Assembly (NCBI GenBank): GCA_002027195.1
Contig: MWJO01000006.1
Coordinates: 62,001-126,000 of the forward strand
Direction of reading: 5' to 3'
DNA length: 64,000 nt
DNA from: Streptomyces sp. GKU 895
GTDB lineage: Bacteria > Actinomycetota > Actinomycetes > Streptomycetales > Streptomycetaceae
Under the pieces are notes generated by a model. That model made no database searches and had not been told where the DNA came from. It was given only the letters and a program-made list of their open reading frames with translations. The translations under genes were made by a program, and so were the position numbers. This document shows positions 1 through 10,165 of this stretch, piece by piece. The first letter of the stretch is position 1; each line of letters starts with the position of its first letter.

Positions 1-1
1 C

Positions 2-925
2 TCCGATCCCCGTGTGCTGCGCGCCGAGTTGGAAACCCTCACCACCGAGGCCTTCCGGCCCGAGCTCGCCGACATCGACCAGTTGCCCACCCTCGACATC
101 GCCCGGCTGATGAACGGCGAGGACGTCACCGTGCCCACCGCCGTCGCCGAGCGGCTGCCCGAGATCGCCGCCGCCATCGACGCGATCGCCGCCCGGATGG
201 CCCAGGGCGGCCGGCTCGTGTACGCCGGTGCCGGTACCGCCGGGCGGCTCGGCGTGCTGGACGCCTCCGAGTGCCCGCCGACCTTCAACACCGACCCCGC
301 GCAGGTCGTCGGCCTGATCGCGGGCGGCCGGGAAGCCATGGTCACCTCGGTCGAAGGCGCCGAGGACTCCAAGGAACTGGCGAGAGCCGACCTGGACGCC
401 CTGAAGCTGACGCCCCTGGACACCGTGGTCGGCGTCTCCGCCTCCGGTCGTACCCCTTATGCCATCGGCGCCGTCGAACACGCCCGCGCGCAGGGCGCGT
501 TGACGATCGGGCTGTCCTGCAACGCGCACAGCGCGCTGGCCGCCGCCGCGGAGCACGGCATCGAGGTGGTCGTCGGCCCCGAACTGGTCACCGGCTCCAC
601 CCGGCTCAAGGCGGGCACCGCCCAGAAGCTGGTCCTGAACATGCTGTCGACGATCACGATGATCCGGCTGGGCAAGACGTACGGGAACCTGATGGTCGAC
701 GTACGCGCCTCCAACGAGAAGCTCCGGGCGCGCTCCCGGCGGATCGTCGCGCTCGCCACGGGTGCGGGGGACGACGAGATCGAGCGGGCGCTGGCGGAGA
801 CGGACGGCGAGGTGAAGAACGCCATCCTGGTGATCCTCACCGGCGTGGACGGCCCCGCGGCCACCCGCCTTCTGGAGGAGTCCGGCGGCCATCTGCGTGC
901 CGCGCTGGCGGCGGCGGGCGGCTGA
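2..925 (+). CDS. murQ: N-acetylmuramic acid 6-phosphate etherase (5' end cut by window edge)
   Basis: Cytosolic etherase that removes the D-lactyl group from MurNAc-6-phosphate to give GlcNAc-6-phosphate during wall recycling. The frame is open from the left edge, so a few N-terminal residues may be missing; the GTG at 14 is only the first possible start inside the window. The SIS sugar-isomerase fold is visible: the MurQ signature AGAGTAGRLGVLDASECPPT lies near residues 70-90, followed by GVSASGRTPYAIGA and the helix KAGTAQKLVLNMLST. The roughly 303 visible residues fit the family length. The stop lies 16 bp before murP, so the two are probably one operon. Its product is the substrate of NagA, encoded at 18.0 kb. 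Confidence 0.93.
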   Translation, partial: SDPRVLRAELETLTTEAFRPELADIDQLPTLDIARLMNGEDVTVPTAVAERLPEIAAAIDAIAARMAQGGRLVYAGAGTAGRLGVLDASECPPTFNTDPAQVVGLIAGGREAMVTSVEGAEDSKELARADLDALKLTPLDTVVGVSASGRTPYAIGAVEHARAQGALTIGLSCNAHSALAAAAEHGIEVVVGPELVTGSTRLKAGTAQKLVLNMLSTITMIRLGKTYGNLMVDVRASNEKLRARSRRIVALATGAGDDEIERALAETDGEVKNAILVILTGVDGPAATRLLEESGGHLRAALAAAGG

Positions 926-941
926 CCCGCACGCTCGGCGG

Positions 942-2270
942 ATGACCACCTCGTACGACGCCGCCGCGGCCCTCCTCCCCCTGGTCGGCGGCCCCGCCAA
1001 CGTCACCTCCGTCGCCCACTGCATGACCCGGCTGCGGCTGGGCCTGGCCGACCCGTCGCTGGTGGACGGGGAGGCGTTGCGGGCGCTGCCGGGGGTGCTG
1101 GGGGTGGTCGAGGACGACGACACGTATCAGATCGTTCTCGGGCCGGGGGCGGTCGCGCGGGTGACGGCCGACTTCGAGGCGCTGCTGCGGAAGGAGACGC
1201 GGAAGGCGCGCAACGCGACCCCGCTGAAGATGGCGCTGCGCCGGGTGGCGAACGTCTTCGTCCCGCTCATCCCGGCGCTGATCGGCTGCGGCATCCTCGC
1301 GGGCCTCAACGGGCTCCTGGTGAACACCGGTTGGCTGCCCGGGCTGACGCCGGCCCTGTCTGCCATCGCCTCCGCCTTCATGTCCCTCATCGCGGTCTTC
1401 GTCGGCTACAACACCGCCAAGGAGTTCGGCGGCACACCGGTGCTGGGCGGGGCGGTCGCGGCCGTCGTCGTCTACCCGGGGGTCGCGAAGGTGACGGCCT
1501 TCGGCGTCGCGCTGGCCCCCGGGCAGGGCGGTGTGCTCGGCGCGCTGGCGGCCGCGTTGCTCGGGACGTACGTGGAGAAGTGGTGCCGCGGCCGGGTGCC
1601 GGGCACGCTGGACGTCCTGATCACCCCGACCCTGACGGTCCTGGTGTCCGGCCTGACGACCCTGTACGTCCTCATGTACGCCGCCGGCACGGTCTCCTCG
1701 GCGATCGGCACGGCGGCGAACTGGCTGCTGTCGACGACGGGCGCCTTCGCGGGCGCGGTCCTCGGCGGGCTGTTCCTCCCCCTGGTGATGCTGGGCCTGC
1801 ACCAGGCCCTGATCCCCCTCCACGCCACCCTCATCGAACAGCAGGGCTCGACCACTCTCCTCCCCCTGCTGGCCATGGCGGGCGCCGGACAGGTGGGCGC
1901 GGCGGCCGCGGTGTACGTCCGCCTGCGCCACGACACCGCCCTGCGTACGACGATCAAGTCGGCCCTGCCCGCCGGGTTGCTGGGCGTGGGCGAGCCGCTG
2001 ATCTACGGGGTGTCACTGCCGTTGGGCCGCCCTTTCCTCACGGCCTGCGCGGGCGGGGCGGCCGGGGGCGCCTTCGTCGGACTGTTCGCGATGCTGGGCG
2101 AACGGGTGGGCGCCACGGCGATCGGGCCGTCCGGATGGGCCCTCTTCCCTCTGCTCTCCGGGAACGGCGGGCTGGGAACGGCGGCGGCGATCTACGCGGG
2201 CGGGCTGCTGACGGGGTACGCGGTCGGGTTCGGGGCGACGTACGTCTTCGGGCTGCCGAAGGAGAGGTGA
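942..2270 (+). CDS. murP: PTS EIIBC permease, probably N-acetylmuramic acid specific
   Basis: Membrane permease of the phosphotransferase system, glucose/GlcNAc/MurNAc superfamily, 442 aa. Residues 1-80 form an EIIB domain whose phosphorylated cysteine sits in HCMTRLRL. Residues from about 90 form the EIIC domain with about ten hydrophobic helices. There is no EIIA domain, as in MurP, so phosphate must come from a separate EIIA. I chose ATG 942 because the EIIB fold begins there; an upstream frame overlapping murQ adds only low-complexity residues. The assignment to MurNAc rests on the neighbour murQ: import as MurNAc-6-phosphate followed by etherase cleavage. A different amino sugar is possible. 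Confidence is high for the family and moderate for the substrate. Confidence 0.85.
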   Translation: MTTSYDAAAALLPLVGGPANVTSVAHCMTRLRLGLADPSLVDGEALRALPGVLGVVEDDDTYQIVLGPGAVARVTADFEALLRKETRKARNATPLKMALRRVANVFVPLIPALIGCGILAGLNGLLVNTGWLPGLTPALSAIASAFMSLIAVFVGYNTAKEFGGTPVLGGAVAAVVVYPGVAKVTAFGVALAPGQGGVLGALAAALLGTYVEKWCRGRVPGTLDVLITPTLTVLVSGLTTLYVLMYAAGTVSSAIGTAANWLLSTTGAFAGAVLGGLFLPLVMLGLHQALIPLHATLIEQQGSTTLLPLLAMAGAGQVGAAAAVYVRLRHDTALRTTIKSALPAGLLGVGEPLIYGVSLPLGRPFLTACAGGAAGGAFVGLFAMLGERVGATAIGPSGWALFPLLSGNGGLGTAAAIYAGGLLTGYAVGFGATYVFGLPKER

Positions 2271-2347
2271 CGGTGACCCCGGCGGCGCAAGCCTTCGGGC
2301 TCCCCATGGGAGAGGTGACTCCTGCCTCGGCCGGTCGTTTCCCGACC

Positions 2348-2539
2348 ATGAAGAACATGCTCATGGCCGCCGCCCTGGCCTCCTCCGCCGTCGTCCTCGC
2401 CGCCCCCGCCCACGCCGACCCCCACGACGGCAACCACTGGGGCACGGCCGCCCCGGTGCTGTGCACGGCGGAACACACCGTCGCCCCCGTTCTCCACGAC
2501 CTCGCCTCCGCCCCGACCCACGCCTGCGCGGAGGGCTGA
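2348..2539 (+). CDS. small secreted peptide, function unknown
   Basis: Encodes 63 aa, starting MKNMLMAAALASSAVVLAAP, which is a clear Sec signal peptide with probable cleavage after AHA, leaving about 40 residues. The mature part has two cysteines (VLCTAEH and THACAEG) that could form one disulfide, and several histidines. I do not recognise a family. Short secreted peptides with a disulfide are common in Streptomyces, often developmentally regulated, but nothing here shows the role. An upstream in-frame extension runs into murP coding sequence and is not credible. Confidence 0.6.
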   Translation: MKNMLMAAALASSAVVLAAPAHADPHDGNHWGTAAPVLCTAEHTVAPVLHDLASAPTHACAEG

Positions 2540-2579
2540 GCGGTCAGGATCTGACCTATACGGCTCCTAGCGTGCCCCC

Positions 2580-3110
2580 ATGACCAACACCACGCAGAGC
2601 TCTGCCACCGAACGCACCGACCTCCTGGAAGCGCTGGCCCACCACCGGCACTTCCTGCGCTTCACCACCCGTGACCTCACCGACGAGCAGGCCGGGCAGC
2701 GGACCACGGCCGGCGAGCTGTGTCTGGGCGGCCTGATCAAGCACGTCACCTCGGTGGAGCGGAACTGGGCGGCCTTCATCCTCAACGGCCCGTCGCCGTC
2801 GGACGACTTCAGCAACAAGACCGAGGCGGACTTCGCCCGGCGCGCCGACGAGTTCCGGATGCTGCCCGGCGACACCCTGGCCGGTGTGCTGGCCGCCTAC
2901 GAGGAGGCGGCCCGCCGGACCGACGAGATCGTCACGTCCCTGCCCGACCTGAACGCCGACCACCCGCTGCCCGAGGCTCCCTGGCACAAGCCCGGGGCTC
3001 GATGGTCGGCCCGCAGGGTGCTGCTGCACATCATCGGCGAGACGGCCCAGCACGCCGGGCACGCCGACATCATCCGGGAGTCCCTGGACGGCGCGCAGAG
3101 CATGGCCTGA
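2580..3110 (+). CDS. DinB-fold protein (DUF664, mycothiol-transferase-like)
   Basis: A 176-aa four-helix-bundle protein of the DinB/DUF664 superfamily. The histidines expected to bind a metal are present: HV in GGLIKHVTSVERNW (about residue 58) and the pair in HIIGETAQHAGHADIIRESLDG near residues 145-160. The C-terminal HAGHxDIIRE pattern is typical of actinobacterial members thought to transfer mycothiol or another thiol to substrates. Sequence shows the fold and ligands; the actual substrate is unknown. It is monocistronic, with about 40 bp of upstream sequence after the secreted-peptide gene. Confidence 0.82.
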   Translation: MTNTTQSSATERTDLLEALAHHRHFLRFTTRDLTDEQAGQRTTAGELCLGGLIKHVTSVERNWAAFILNGPSPSDDFSNKTEADFARRADEFRMLPGDTLAGVLAAYEEAARRTDEIVTSLPDLNADHPLPEAPWHKPGARWSARRVLLHIIGETAQHAGHADIIRESLDGAQSMA

Positions 3111-3120
3111 CGACGGCCGA

Positions 3121-3234
3121 CAAGGGCGGCCTCTTCCAGCAGTCCCCTCGTACCCTTGGGGAGACACCGTCGAGCTTCCCTCGCCGGTCGGTATCACCCT
3201 CGACACCGAAAACCTCAAGGACTACGCGGACTGA
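3121..3234 (+). pseudogene. possible leftover C-terminus of a Uma2-type protein
   Basis: In the frame ending at the TGA 3232-3234 the peptide includes YPWGDTVELPSPVGITLDTE, which resembles the closing strand segment of Uma2/DUF820 family proteins (G-x-V-x-LP-x-P-x-G-x-x-LDT). Nothing resembling the rest of that domain precedes it; the DinB-fold gene ends only 10 bp upstream. I read it as a decayed remnant. It could equally be a chance match, so the call is tentative. Confidence 0.3.
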
Positions 3235-3799
3235 TGAACCACGCCCAGCTCACCGCCCTAGGCCGGGCCCTCCGCCTTCTCGGGGAGCACGGCGAGGCCC
3301 TTTCCTCCGACACGCCCGACGCCAAGCTCCACGAGGTCAAGGCCGACCTCAAGCGCGCCCTGGAGCTGCTCGACGAGAGCGTCACCAGCGCCGCGCCCAG
3401 CACCCGCTGCGCCGAGCATCCCAATGGCCCGGTCGACGAGAACGCCCCCGACCTGTGCCTGCTGTGCGACGACCCGGCGCCGGCCGCCCGCCGCGCGTCC
3501 ATCAACGGCCCGCCCAGACCGGCCCGTCCGCCACCGCCCCGTCCCGCTACGGCGTCCGCGACGACCGGCCGCAGCCGCAGCAGCGCTGGCTGCCCGAGCT
3601 GTGGAACGGCCAGGAGTGGCAGCTGTGCGGCACCCCGCGCCGCGACCGCCGCGAGGCCGAGCTGTATCTCGCGGCGGCCCGCCGGGGGCCGCGCGCGGCG
3701 ATGGCGTACCGGCTGGTGCACGAGTTCACCGACTACGAGGTGCTGCGGGTGTGGGGCACCCCCGTGAAGGTCGACATCGAGCCGCTGGGGAACCTGTAG
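3234..3799 (+). CDS. conserved hypothetical protein (frame broken by a one-base loss)
   Basis: The protein starts MNHAQLTALGRALRLLGEHG, with a helical N-terminal half containing a long amphipathic helix (about residues 20-50), then a short Cys-containing stretch (CAEHPNG...LCLLCDD, a possible small metal site). The frame becomes nonsense near base 3511. Restoring one base joins it to the sensible tail with WLPELWNGQEWQLCGTP, then YLAAARRGPRAAMAYRLVHE and a stop at 3799. The region length is not a multiple of three, which fits a one-base deletion. I do not recognise the family; both halves look like genuine coding sequence. Confidence 0.55.
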
Positions 3800-3821
3800 G
3801 ACCCCGGCTGCCGTACGACGT

Positions 3822-5278
3822 CTACGACTTGGCGGTCACCTCGGCGGACTCCGCCGGGCCCTCCGCCACCGGCACCGCGCCCCCGGCGGGCCGCTGCCGC
3901 GGAATGAACGACGCGACCGCGAAGGCCAGCAGCGCCGCTCCCGCGCCCACCGCCAGGACCGCCTTGAAGCCGTTCTCCGACGGGAGCGCGTAACCGCCGA
4001 AGTCGGTGGTCAGCTGGGCCAGGATGACGCCGGCGACGGCGCTCGCCGACGAGGTGCCGATGGAGCGCATCAGGGTGTTGAGGCTGTTCGCCGCGGCCGT
4101 CTCCGACGCGGGCACCGCGCCCATGATGAGCGCGGGCATCGAGCCGTACGTGAAGCCGATGCCGGCGCCGATGACGCAGGAGACGAGCACGAAGTGCCAG
4201 ACCTCGCTCATCAGGACGATGTTGAGGCCGTACCCGGCGGCGACGATCAGGGCGCCCGTCATCAGCGTGACCTTCGGGCCGCGGGCCTTGGAGACGGCGG
4301 CGGAGATCGGTGCCGTGGCCATCATGACCAGGCCGGAGGGCGCCATGACCAGGCCGGCGGCCAGCATCGACTTGCCCAGGCCGTAGCCGGTCCGGGCCGG
4401 GAGCTGGAGGAGCTGCGGAATGACCAGGCTCATCGCGAACATGGCGAAGCGACCGCGATCGAGGCGAGGTTGGTGACCAGCACCTGGCGGCGGGCGGTGG
4501 TGCGCAGGTCCACCAGCGGCTGGTCGGTGCGCAGTTCGAAGAAGCCCCAGGCCGGCAGGATGACGACGGCCGCGGCGAACAGGCCGATCGTCGTGCCGCT
4601 CCCCCAGCCCCAGTCCGCGCCCTTGGAGATGGCGAGGAGCAGACAGACGAGGCCCGCCGCCATGCCCAGGGCACCTACGAGGTCGAAACGGCCGCCGGTG
4701 CGCACCTTGGACTCCGGCACGAAGACGGTGACCAGGCCGATGGCCACGGCACCGAGCGCCGCCGAGGTCCAGAACAGCACGTGCCAGCTGAAGTTGTCGG
4801 CGATGAGCGCGGCGGCGGGCAGGCCGAGGGCGCCGCCGATGCCGAGGGAGGCGCTCATCAGGGCGGTGGCGGAGGCCAGCCGCTCGGCGGGCAGTTCGTC
4901 GCGCATGATGCTGATGCCGAGCGGGATGACACCGGAGGCGAGGCCCTGGAGGGCACGGCCGATGATCATCGGCAGGAGGGAGTCGGCCAGCGCGCAGACG
5001 ACCGAGCCGACGATCAGCATGACGCCGCTGATCAGCAGCATGCGCCGCTTGCCGAACATGTCGCCGAGGCGCCCGACGACCGGCGTGGCCACGGCGGCGG
5101 CGAGCAGCGTGGCGGTGACGGCCCAGGCGGTGTCGGAGGCGGGCGCGTCCAGGAGCCTCGGCAGCTCGGGGACGATCGGGATCACCAGGGTCTGCATCAG
5201 CGAGACCACGATTCCGGCGAAGGCCAGCACCGCCACCACGGCAGGGGACGGCGGCACCGCGGCAGGGGCGTCGGACAT
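3822..5278 (-). CDS. MFS drug exporter, DHA2 family (one-base frameshift near 4450)
   Basis: A 14-helix proton-driven multidrug exporter of the EmrB/QacA type. Motif A is visible as GRLGDMFGKRR near residue 70 and motif C-like GIGGALGLP near 150. The frame ends early at SIAVASPCSR; one missing base near 4450 restores the expected GFAMFAMSLVIPQLLQLP and the rest of the transporter to the stop at 3822, about 485 aa. A Shine-Dalgarno GGAGG lies 7 bases before the ATG. A perfect inverted repeat at 5319-5340 sits where its promoter should be, so it is probably repressor-controlled, but no regulator gene is adjacent. Substrate unknown. Confidence 0.85.
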
Positions 5279-5318
5279 GGCTGGGCCTCCGTCAGCTTGG
5301 TAATTGACCGGGGCAACC

Positions 5319-5340
5319 TTAAGTCAGTTGCCTGACTTAA
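5319..5340. promoter_or_regulatory. perfect palindrome, likely repressor operator for the MFS exporter
   Basis: TTAAGTCAG, four bases TTGC, then CTGACTTAA: nine-base perfect arms in an AT-rich patch 41 bp upstream of the exporter start and between it and the phosphoesterase stop. The size and symmetry suit a MarR- or TetR-type dimer. The cognate regulator is not encoded nearby, which is unusual for this arrangement. Confidence 0.65.
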
Positions 5341-5354
5341 TAAAGAAGGGCAGG

Positions 5355-6218
5355 TCAGCCGTACTGCTCGACGAGGGAGCGCACCCTGTCGGCATCCAGC
5401 TCGTAGACCGTCTCGTGCGCCCGGGGATCACGCGCGTGGAACGTGTGGAAGAGCGGTCCGGAGGGCCCGCCGAGCACCACGAGGGAGGCGGACGCCCCGC
5501 GCACCGCCCGCTCGGTGCCCGGCGCCGCCGTCAGGTCGATGCGGTTGACCACGCCGGGCGTCACCCACACCGGCACCGACTCCAGCAGCCCGAAGAGCTG
5601 GAGATGGAAGTGCCCGGTGAGGACGACCCGGACATCGCTGCCGCGCACGGCATCGGCGAGGTCGGCGGGGTTGCGCAGGCCGAACACCCGCTGGAGGGGG
5701 TTGTCGAGGGCGATGGGCGGGTGATGGAAGGCGAGGACGGTGCCGTGCTCGGCCGGGGTACCCAACACGTCGCGCAGCCAGTCGAGTTGCCCGGCGGAAA
5801 GGTGCCCGTGCACCTTCCCGGGCACCAGCGAGTCCAGCGTCACGAACCGCCACCCGCCGACCGTGCTCACGGCGGCCCGCTCACCGGCCTCGGACGCGAA
5901 CACCGTCTCCGGCTCGCCGTGCCCGCTGCCGAGCACCTTCCCGAAGGCCTCGCGCTCGTCGTGGTTCCCGGTCGTGTACACCACGGGCACCCCGCCCAGC
6001 ACGTCCCGCGCGAATCCGCCCACCAGCGCCTGCACGGCCGTGTACGCCTCCGGGGAGCCGTCGTCGGCGAGATCGCCGGTGACGACGACGGCGTCGATGC
6101 CCCGCTGATGCCGGAGTTCGTCGAGGAGGAGCCGCAGGGAGTCGTGCGCGTTGACGCCGTGCCGGTTGGCGGCGTCGGTGCGCTCCAAGTGCGTGTCCGA
6201 GAGCTGGAGAATCCTCAT
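5355..6218 (-). CDS. calcineurin-like metallophosphoesterase (CpdA/Icc-like)
   Basis: A 287-aa cytosolic binuclear-metal phosphoesterase. All five family blocks are visible: LSDTHLE (residues 6-12), VTGDLADDG, TTGNHDERE, FHHPP and LTGHFHLQLFG. The arrangement and length match the class III cyclic-nucleotide phosphodiesterase CpdA and its actinobacterial relatives, which hydrolyse cAMP or related phosphodiesters. The true substrate cannot be read from sequence. It is transcribed toward the exporter operator, with an ATG start immediately after a GGGAG stretch. The OYE-type reductase stops 29 bp upstream, so the two may be co-transcribed. Confidence 0.88.
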   Translation of the reverse strand: MRILQLSDTHLERTDAANRHGVNAHDSLRLLLDELRHQRGIDAVVVTGDLADDGSPEAYTAVQALVGGFARDVLGGVPVVYTTGNHDEREAFGKVLGSGHGEPETVFASEAGERAAVSTVGGWRFVTLDSLVPGKVHGHLSAGQLDWLRDVLGTPAEHGTVLAFHHPPIALDNPLQRVFGLRNPADLADAVRGSDVRVVLTGHFHLQLFGLLESVPVWVTPGVVNRIDLTAAPGTERAVRGASASLVVLGGPSGPLFHTFHARDPRAHETVYELDADRVRSLVEQYG

Positions 6219-6246
6219 CTCCCGGACACTACACAGGAGTTGGAGG

Positions 6247-7365
6247 TCAGCTCAGGGTCTGGAGCGCCGCCGCGTCGTACGGCTTCAGCTCGTCGAACCG
6301 GCCCGCGAGGACCTTCGCCGCCCACTCCGGGTCCTGGAGCAGGGCGCGGCCGACGGCCACGAGGTCGAACTCGTCGCGCTCCAGACGGTCCAGGAGGTCG
6401 TCGAGGCCCTTGAGCGGGGAGCCCTGGCCCACGAACGCGTTGAGGAAGTCGCCGTCGAGGCCGACCGAGCCGACGGTGATGGTGGGCTTGCCGGTGAGCT
6501 TCTTGGTCCAGCCCGCGAGGTTGAGGTCGGCGCCGTCGAACTCCGGGAGCCAGTAGCGGCGGGTGGAGGCGTGGAAGGCGTCGACGCCGGCCGCGGCGAG
6601 CGGGGTCAGGATGGCCTCCAGCTCCTCGGGGGTCTCGGCGAGCCGGGCGTCGTAGGCCTCCTGCTTCCACTGCGAGTAGCGGAAGATGACCGGGAAGTCG
6701 GCGGAGACGGTCTCGCGGACGGCGGCGACGATCTCGGCGGCGAACTTGGTACGGGCGACCGCGTCACCGCCGTAGGCGTCGGTACGGCGGTTGGTGCCCG
6801 CCCACAGGAACTGGTCGACGAGGTAGCCGTGGGCGCCGTGGATCTCCACGCCGTCCATGCCGATGCGCTCCGCGGCGGCCGCGGCCTCGGCGAAGGCGCC
6901 GATGACGTCGTCGAGGTCACGCTGGGTCATGGCCGTGCCGGTGGGCTCGGTCTCGCCGATGCGCAGGCCGGAGGGGCCGACCGCGGGGGCCTCGGGGACG
7001 GGGTTCTGGCCCTCCTTGCGGACCATGCCGATGTGCCACAGCTGCGGGACGATGGTGCCGCCGGCCGCGTGCACGTCCTCGGCGACCTTCTGCCAGCCCG
7101 CCAGCTGCTCCTCGCCGTGGAAGCGCGGGACGCGGCTGCTGTTGCCGGCCGAGTCGTGACCGACGTACGTCCCCTCGGTGACGACCAGGCCGACGCCCGC
7201 CGCGGCACGCCGCGCGTAGTACGAGGCCACGTCGGCGCCCGGGATGCCGCCCGGGGAGAACATCCGCGTCATCGGCGCCATCACGATGCGGTTCGGGACG
7301 GTGAGGCCGTTGATCGTCGTCGGCCGGGCGAGAATCTCGGCGGCACGGGAGGGGGTGGCGGTCAC
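6247..7365 (-). CDS. NADH:flavin oxidoreductase, Old Yellow Enzyme family
   Basis: A 372-aa FMN-dependent TIM-barrel reductase that uses NAD(P)H to reduce activated alkenes, quinones or nitro compounds. Seen: the N-terminal PNRIVMAPMTRMFSP flavin-binding segment, and EIHGAHGYLVDQFLW with the substrate-binding His pair and the catalytic-loop Tyr; the C-terminal phosphate-binding segment DLVAVGRALLQDPEWA is also typical. I chose the GTG at 7365 because AAGGAG lies seven bases upstream; a longer open frame to 7530 adds residues with no family similarity. The gene may share a transcript with the downstream phosphoesterase. Physiological substrate unknown. Confidence 0.9.
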   Translation of the reverse strand: MTATPSRAAEILARPTTINGLTVPNRIVMAPMTRMFSPGGIPGADVASYYARRAAAGVGLVVTEGTYVGHDSAGNSSRVPRFHGEEQLAGWQKVAEDVHAAGGTIVPQLWHIGMVRKEGQNPVPEAPAVGPSGLRIGETEPTGTAMTQRDLDDVIGAFAEAAAAAERIGMDGVEIHGAHGYLVDQFLWAGTNRRTDAYGGDAVARTKFAAEIVAAVRETVSADFPVIFRYSQWKQEAYDARLAETPEELEAILTPLAAAGVDAFHASTRRYWLPEFDGADLNLAGWTKKLTGKPTITVGSVGLDGDFLNAFVGQGSPLKGLDDLLDRLERDEFDLVAVGRALLQDPEWAAKVLAGRFDELKPYDAAALQTLS

Positions 7366-7518
7366 GCGGGGGCTCCTTGCGGTGGGGTACCAGCGGGTAT
7401 GTGCATACGCATGGACACTACGCAGTGAGCAACCGCTCAGAACACCCTTCCATTTCCTCCGGGTCCTGTGATCCCGCCCACGCGAAGGTGACCGGCCCCC
7501 GCACAACCCGGGGAACGT

Positions 7519-7560
7519 CCGAGGGCGCACCCCTGTCGGAACAGGGGGTGCCGCCCTCGG
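7519..7560 (-). terminator. hairpin terminator after groEL2
   Basis: The outer arms are CCGAGGGCG and CGCCCTCGG; an inner stem of CACCCCTGT with ACAGGGGGTG carries one bulge. The structure begins about 27 bp after the groEL2 stop in the direction of transcription. It has no T-run, as is usual for Streptomyces terminators. Confidence 0.65.
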
Positions 7561-7586
7561 TCAGGACGAGTCCGATCCGCCGGGGA

Positions 7587-9317
<1,731 letters not shown>

Positions 9318-9336
9318 TCACCGACCCGGTCCTTCT

Positions 9337-9363
9337 TTGTCACTCTCACCTTCAGAGTGCTAA
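9337..9363 (-). promoter_or_regulatory. CIRCE operator (copy 1) for groEL2
   Basis: TTGTCACTC, nine bases, GAGTGCTAA. This matches the HrcA target TTAGCACTC-N9-GAGTGCTAA, with the right arm perfect and two mismatches in the left arm. It lies about 130 bp upstream of the groEL2 start. Confidence 0.85.
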
Positions 9364-9372
9364 CGCCAATGA

Positions 9373-9399
9373 TTAGCACTCGGCATGGTCGAGTGCAAG
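9373..9399 (-). promoter_or_regulatory. CIRCE operator (copy 2) for groEL2
   Basis: TTAGCACTC, nine bases, GAGTGCAAG. The left arm is perfect and the right arm has two mismatches. It sits nine bases from copy 1, so both could be filled by HrcA dimers side by side. Confidence 0.75.
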
Positions 9400-9444
9400 C
9401 GCCTCCCCTGGATCGAGCAGGCCTGGACCGGGCCTGGACAGGCC

Positions 9445-9480
9445 GAAGGGCCCGTACCCCTCGCGAGGTACGAGCCCTTC
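9445..9480 (-). terminator. hairpin terminator after the cold-shock gene
   Basis: GAAGGGCCCGTACC, loop CCTCGCGA, GGTACGAGCCCTTC: 14-base arms with one mismatch. It starts 38 bp past the cold-shock stop on the minus strand and separates that gene from the groEL2 control region. Confidence 0.8.
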
Positions 9481-9518
9481 AGCAGAAGACGTCGCTTGCG
9501 GTTTGGTCGGTCGCGCGA

Positions 9519-9722
9519 TCAGGCGGTGACGCGAACCATGTCGGCCTGCGGGCCCTTCTGGCCCTGCGAGATCTCGAACTCCACCCGCTGGCCTTCTTCC
9601 AGGGTGCGGTACCCGTCCATCTGGATCGCGCTGTAGTGGACGAAAACATCCGCACCACCGTCGACCGCGATGAAGCCGTACCCCTTCTCCGCGTTGAACC
9701 ACTTGACGGTGCCCTGAGCCAT
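9519..9722 (-). CDS. cold-shock protein, CspA family
   Basis: A 67-aa single-domain nucleic-acid chaperone with the OB fold. RNP1 (KGYGFI, within [15 protein letters not shown]) and RNP2 (DVFVHY) are intact, as is the EGQRVEFEI strand and the short C-terminal tail typical of Streptomyces 7-kDa cold-shock proteins. It binds single-stranded RNA or DNA and melts RNA structure. It is monocistronic: its own terminator lies at 9445-9480, and a long leader region lies upstream. Such genes often have several paralogues in Streptomyces, so not every copy is cold-induced. Confidence 0.95.
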   Translation of the reverse strand: MAQGTVKWFNAEKGYGFIAVDGGADVFVHYSAIQMDGYRTLEEGQRVEFEISQGQKGPQADMVRVTA

Positions 9723-10076
9723 GCCTAACTCCCCTATTACTGGCCCTTGCACAGATCCACACTTCGCGGATCCGGGTCAGACCTCACCCCCCACGGATTG
9801 GGGGCGTGCGCCGGAACGCGTCGACCGCGGCTGAATGTATCTGTCCAACTGCCGTCTGCAACAGGTCAATCGGACGAGAATTCTGGACGCGCGAGGTCCG
9901 GAATGTAGTGAGAATTCACCCGGATTCAGGGCAAGTCGGGCCCCACAAAAGGCACAAAACTCGCAAAAGAGCCACGCACTTTGGCTACTTCTCGTCGCAA
10001 GTGGAGCAGGTACTCATATGCGTATGGCATGCGGAGCACAGCAGGTTCCCCAACTGTACCGCGCTCAACCATAGAG
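9723..10076. other. gene-free leader and promoter region of the cold-shock gene
   Basis: About 350 bases with markedly lower GC than the surroundings and many A-rich patches. No frame here has convincing codon bias; a 61-codon minus-strand frame (9926-10111) overlaps the thrC-operon terminator and looks accidental. The region probably holds the cold-shock promoter and a long 5' leader, which is common for csp genes. I see no known riboswitch in it. Confidence 0.4.
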
Positions 10077-10113
10077 AATTGCCCCCTCCGCTTCTCGTGC
10101 GGAGAGGGCAATT
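10077..10113 (-). terminator. hairpin terminator of the thrC-moaD operon
   Basis: AATTGCCCCCTCCGC, loop TTCTCGT, GCGGAGAGGGCAATT: 15-base arms with one mismatch. It lies about 50 bp after the moaD-like stop on the minus strand. Confidence 0.82.
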
Positions 10114-10165
10114 TAGGTGAACTCTCAATAATGGGCGTTACCGAAGGTAATGTTCGGTCATTCGG

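Noticed and set aside
9355..9381. Inverted arrangement GAGTGCTAA-N9-TTAGCACTC, read as one reversed CIRCE
   Set aside because: HrcA operators have TTAGCACTC first. The same bases are better explained as the inner arms of two normally oriented tandem CIRCE elements.
9926..10111. 61-codon minus-strand frame between thrC operon and the cold-shock gene; another frame there has two CxxC pairs
   Set aside because: No codon bias, overlaps the thrC-operon terminator hairpin, and no ribosome site. It looks like chance in an AT-richer leader.
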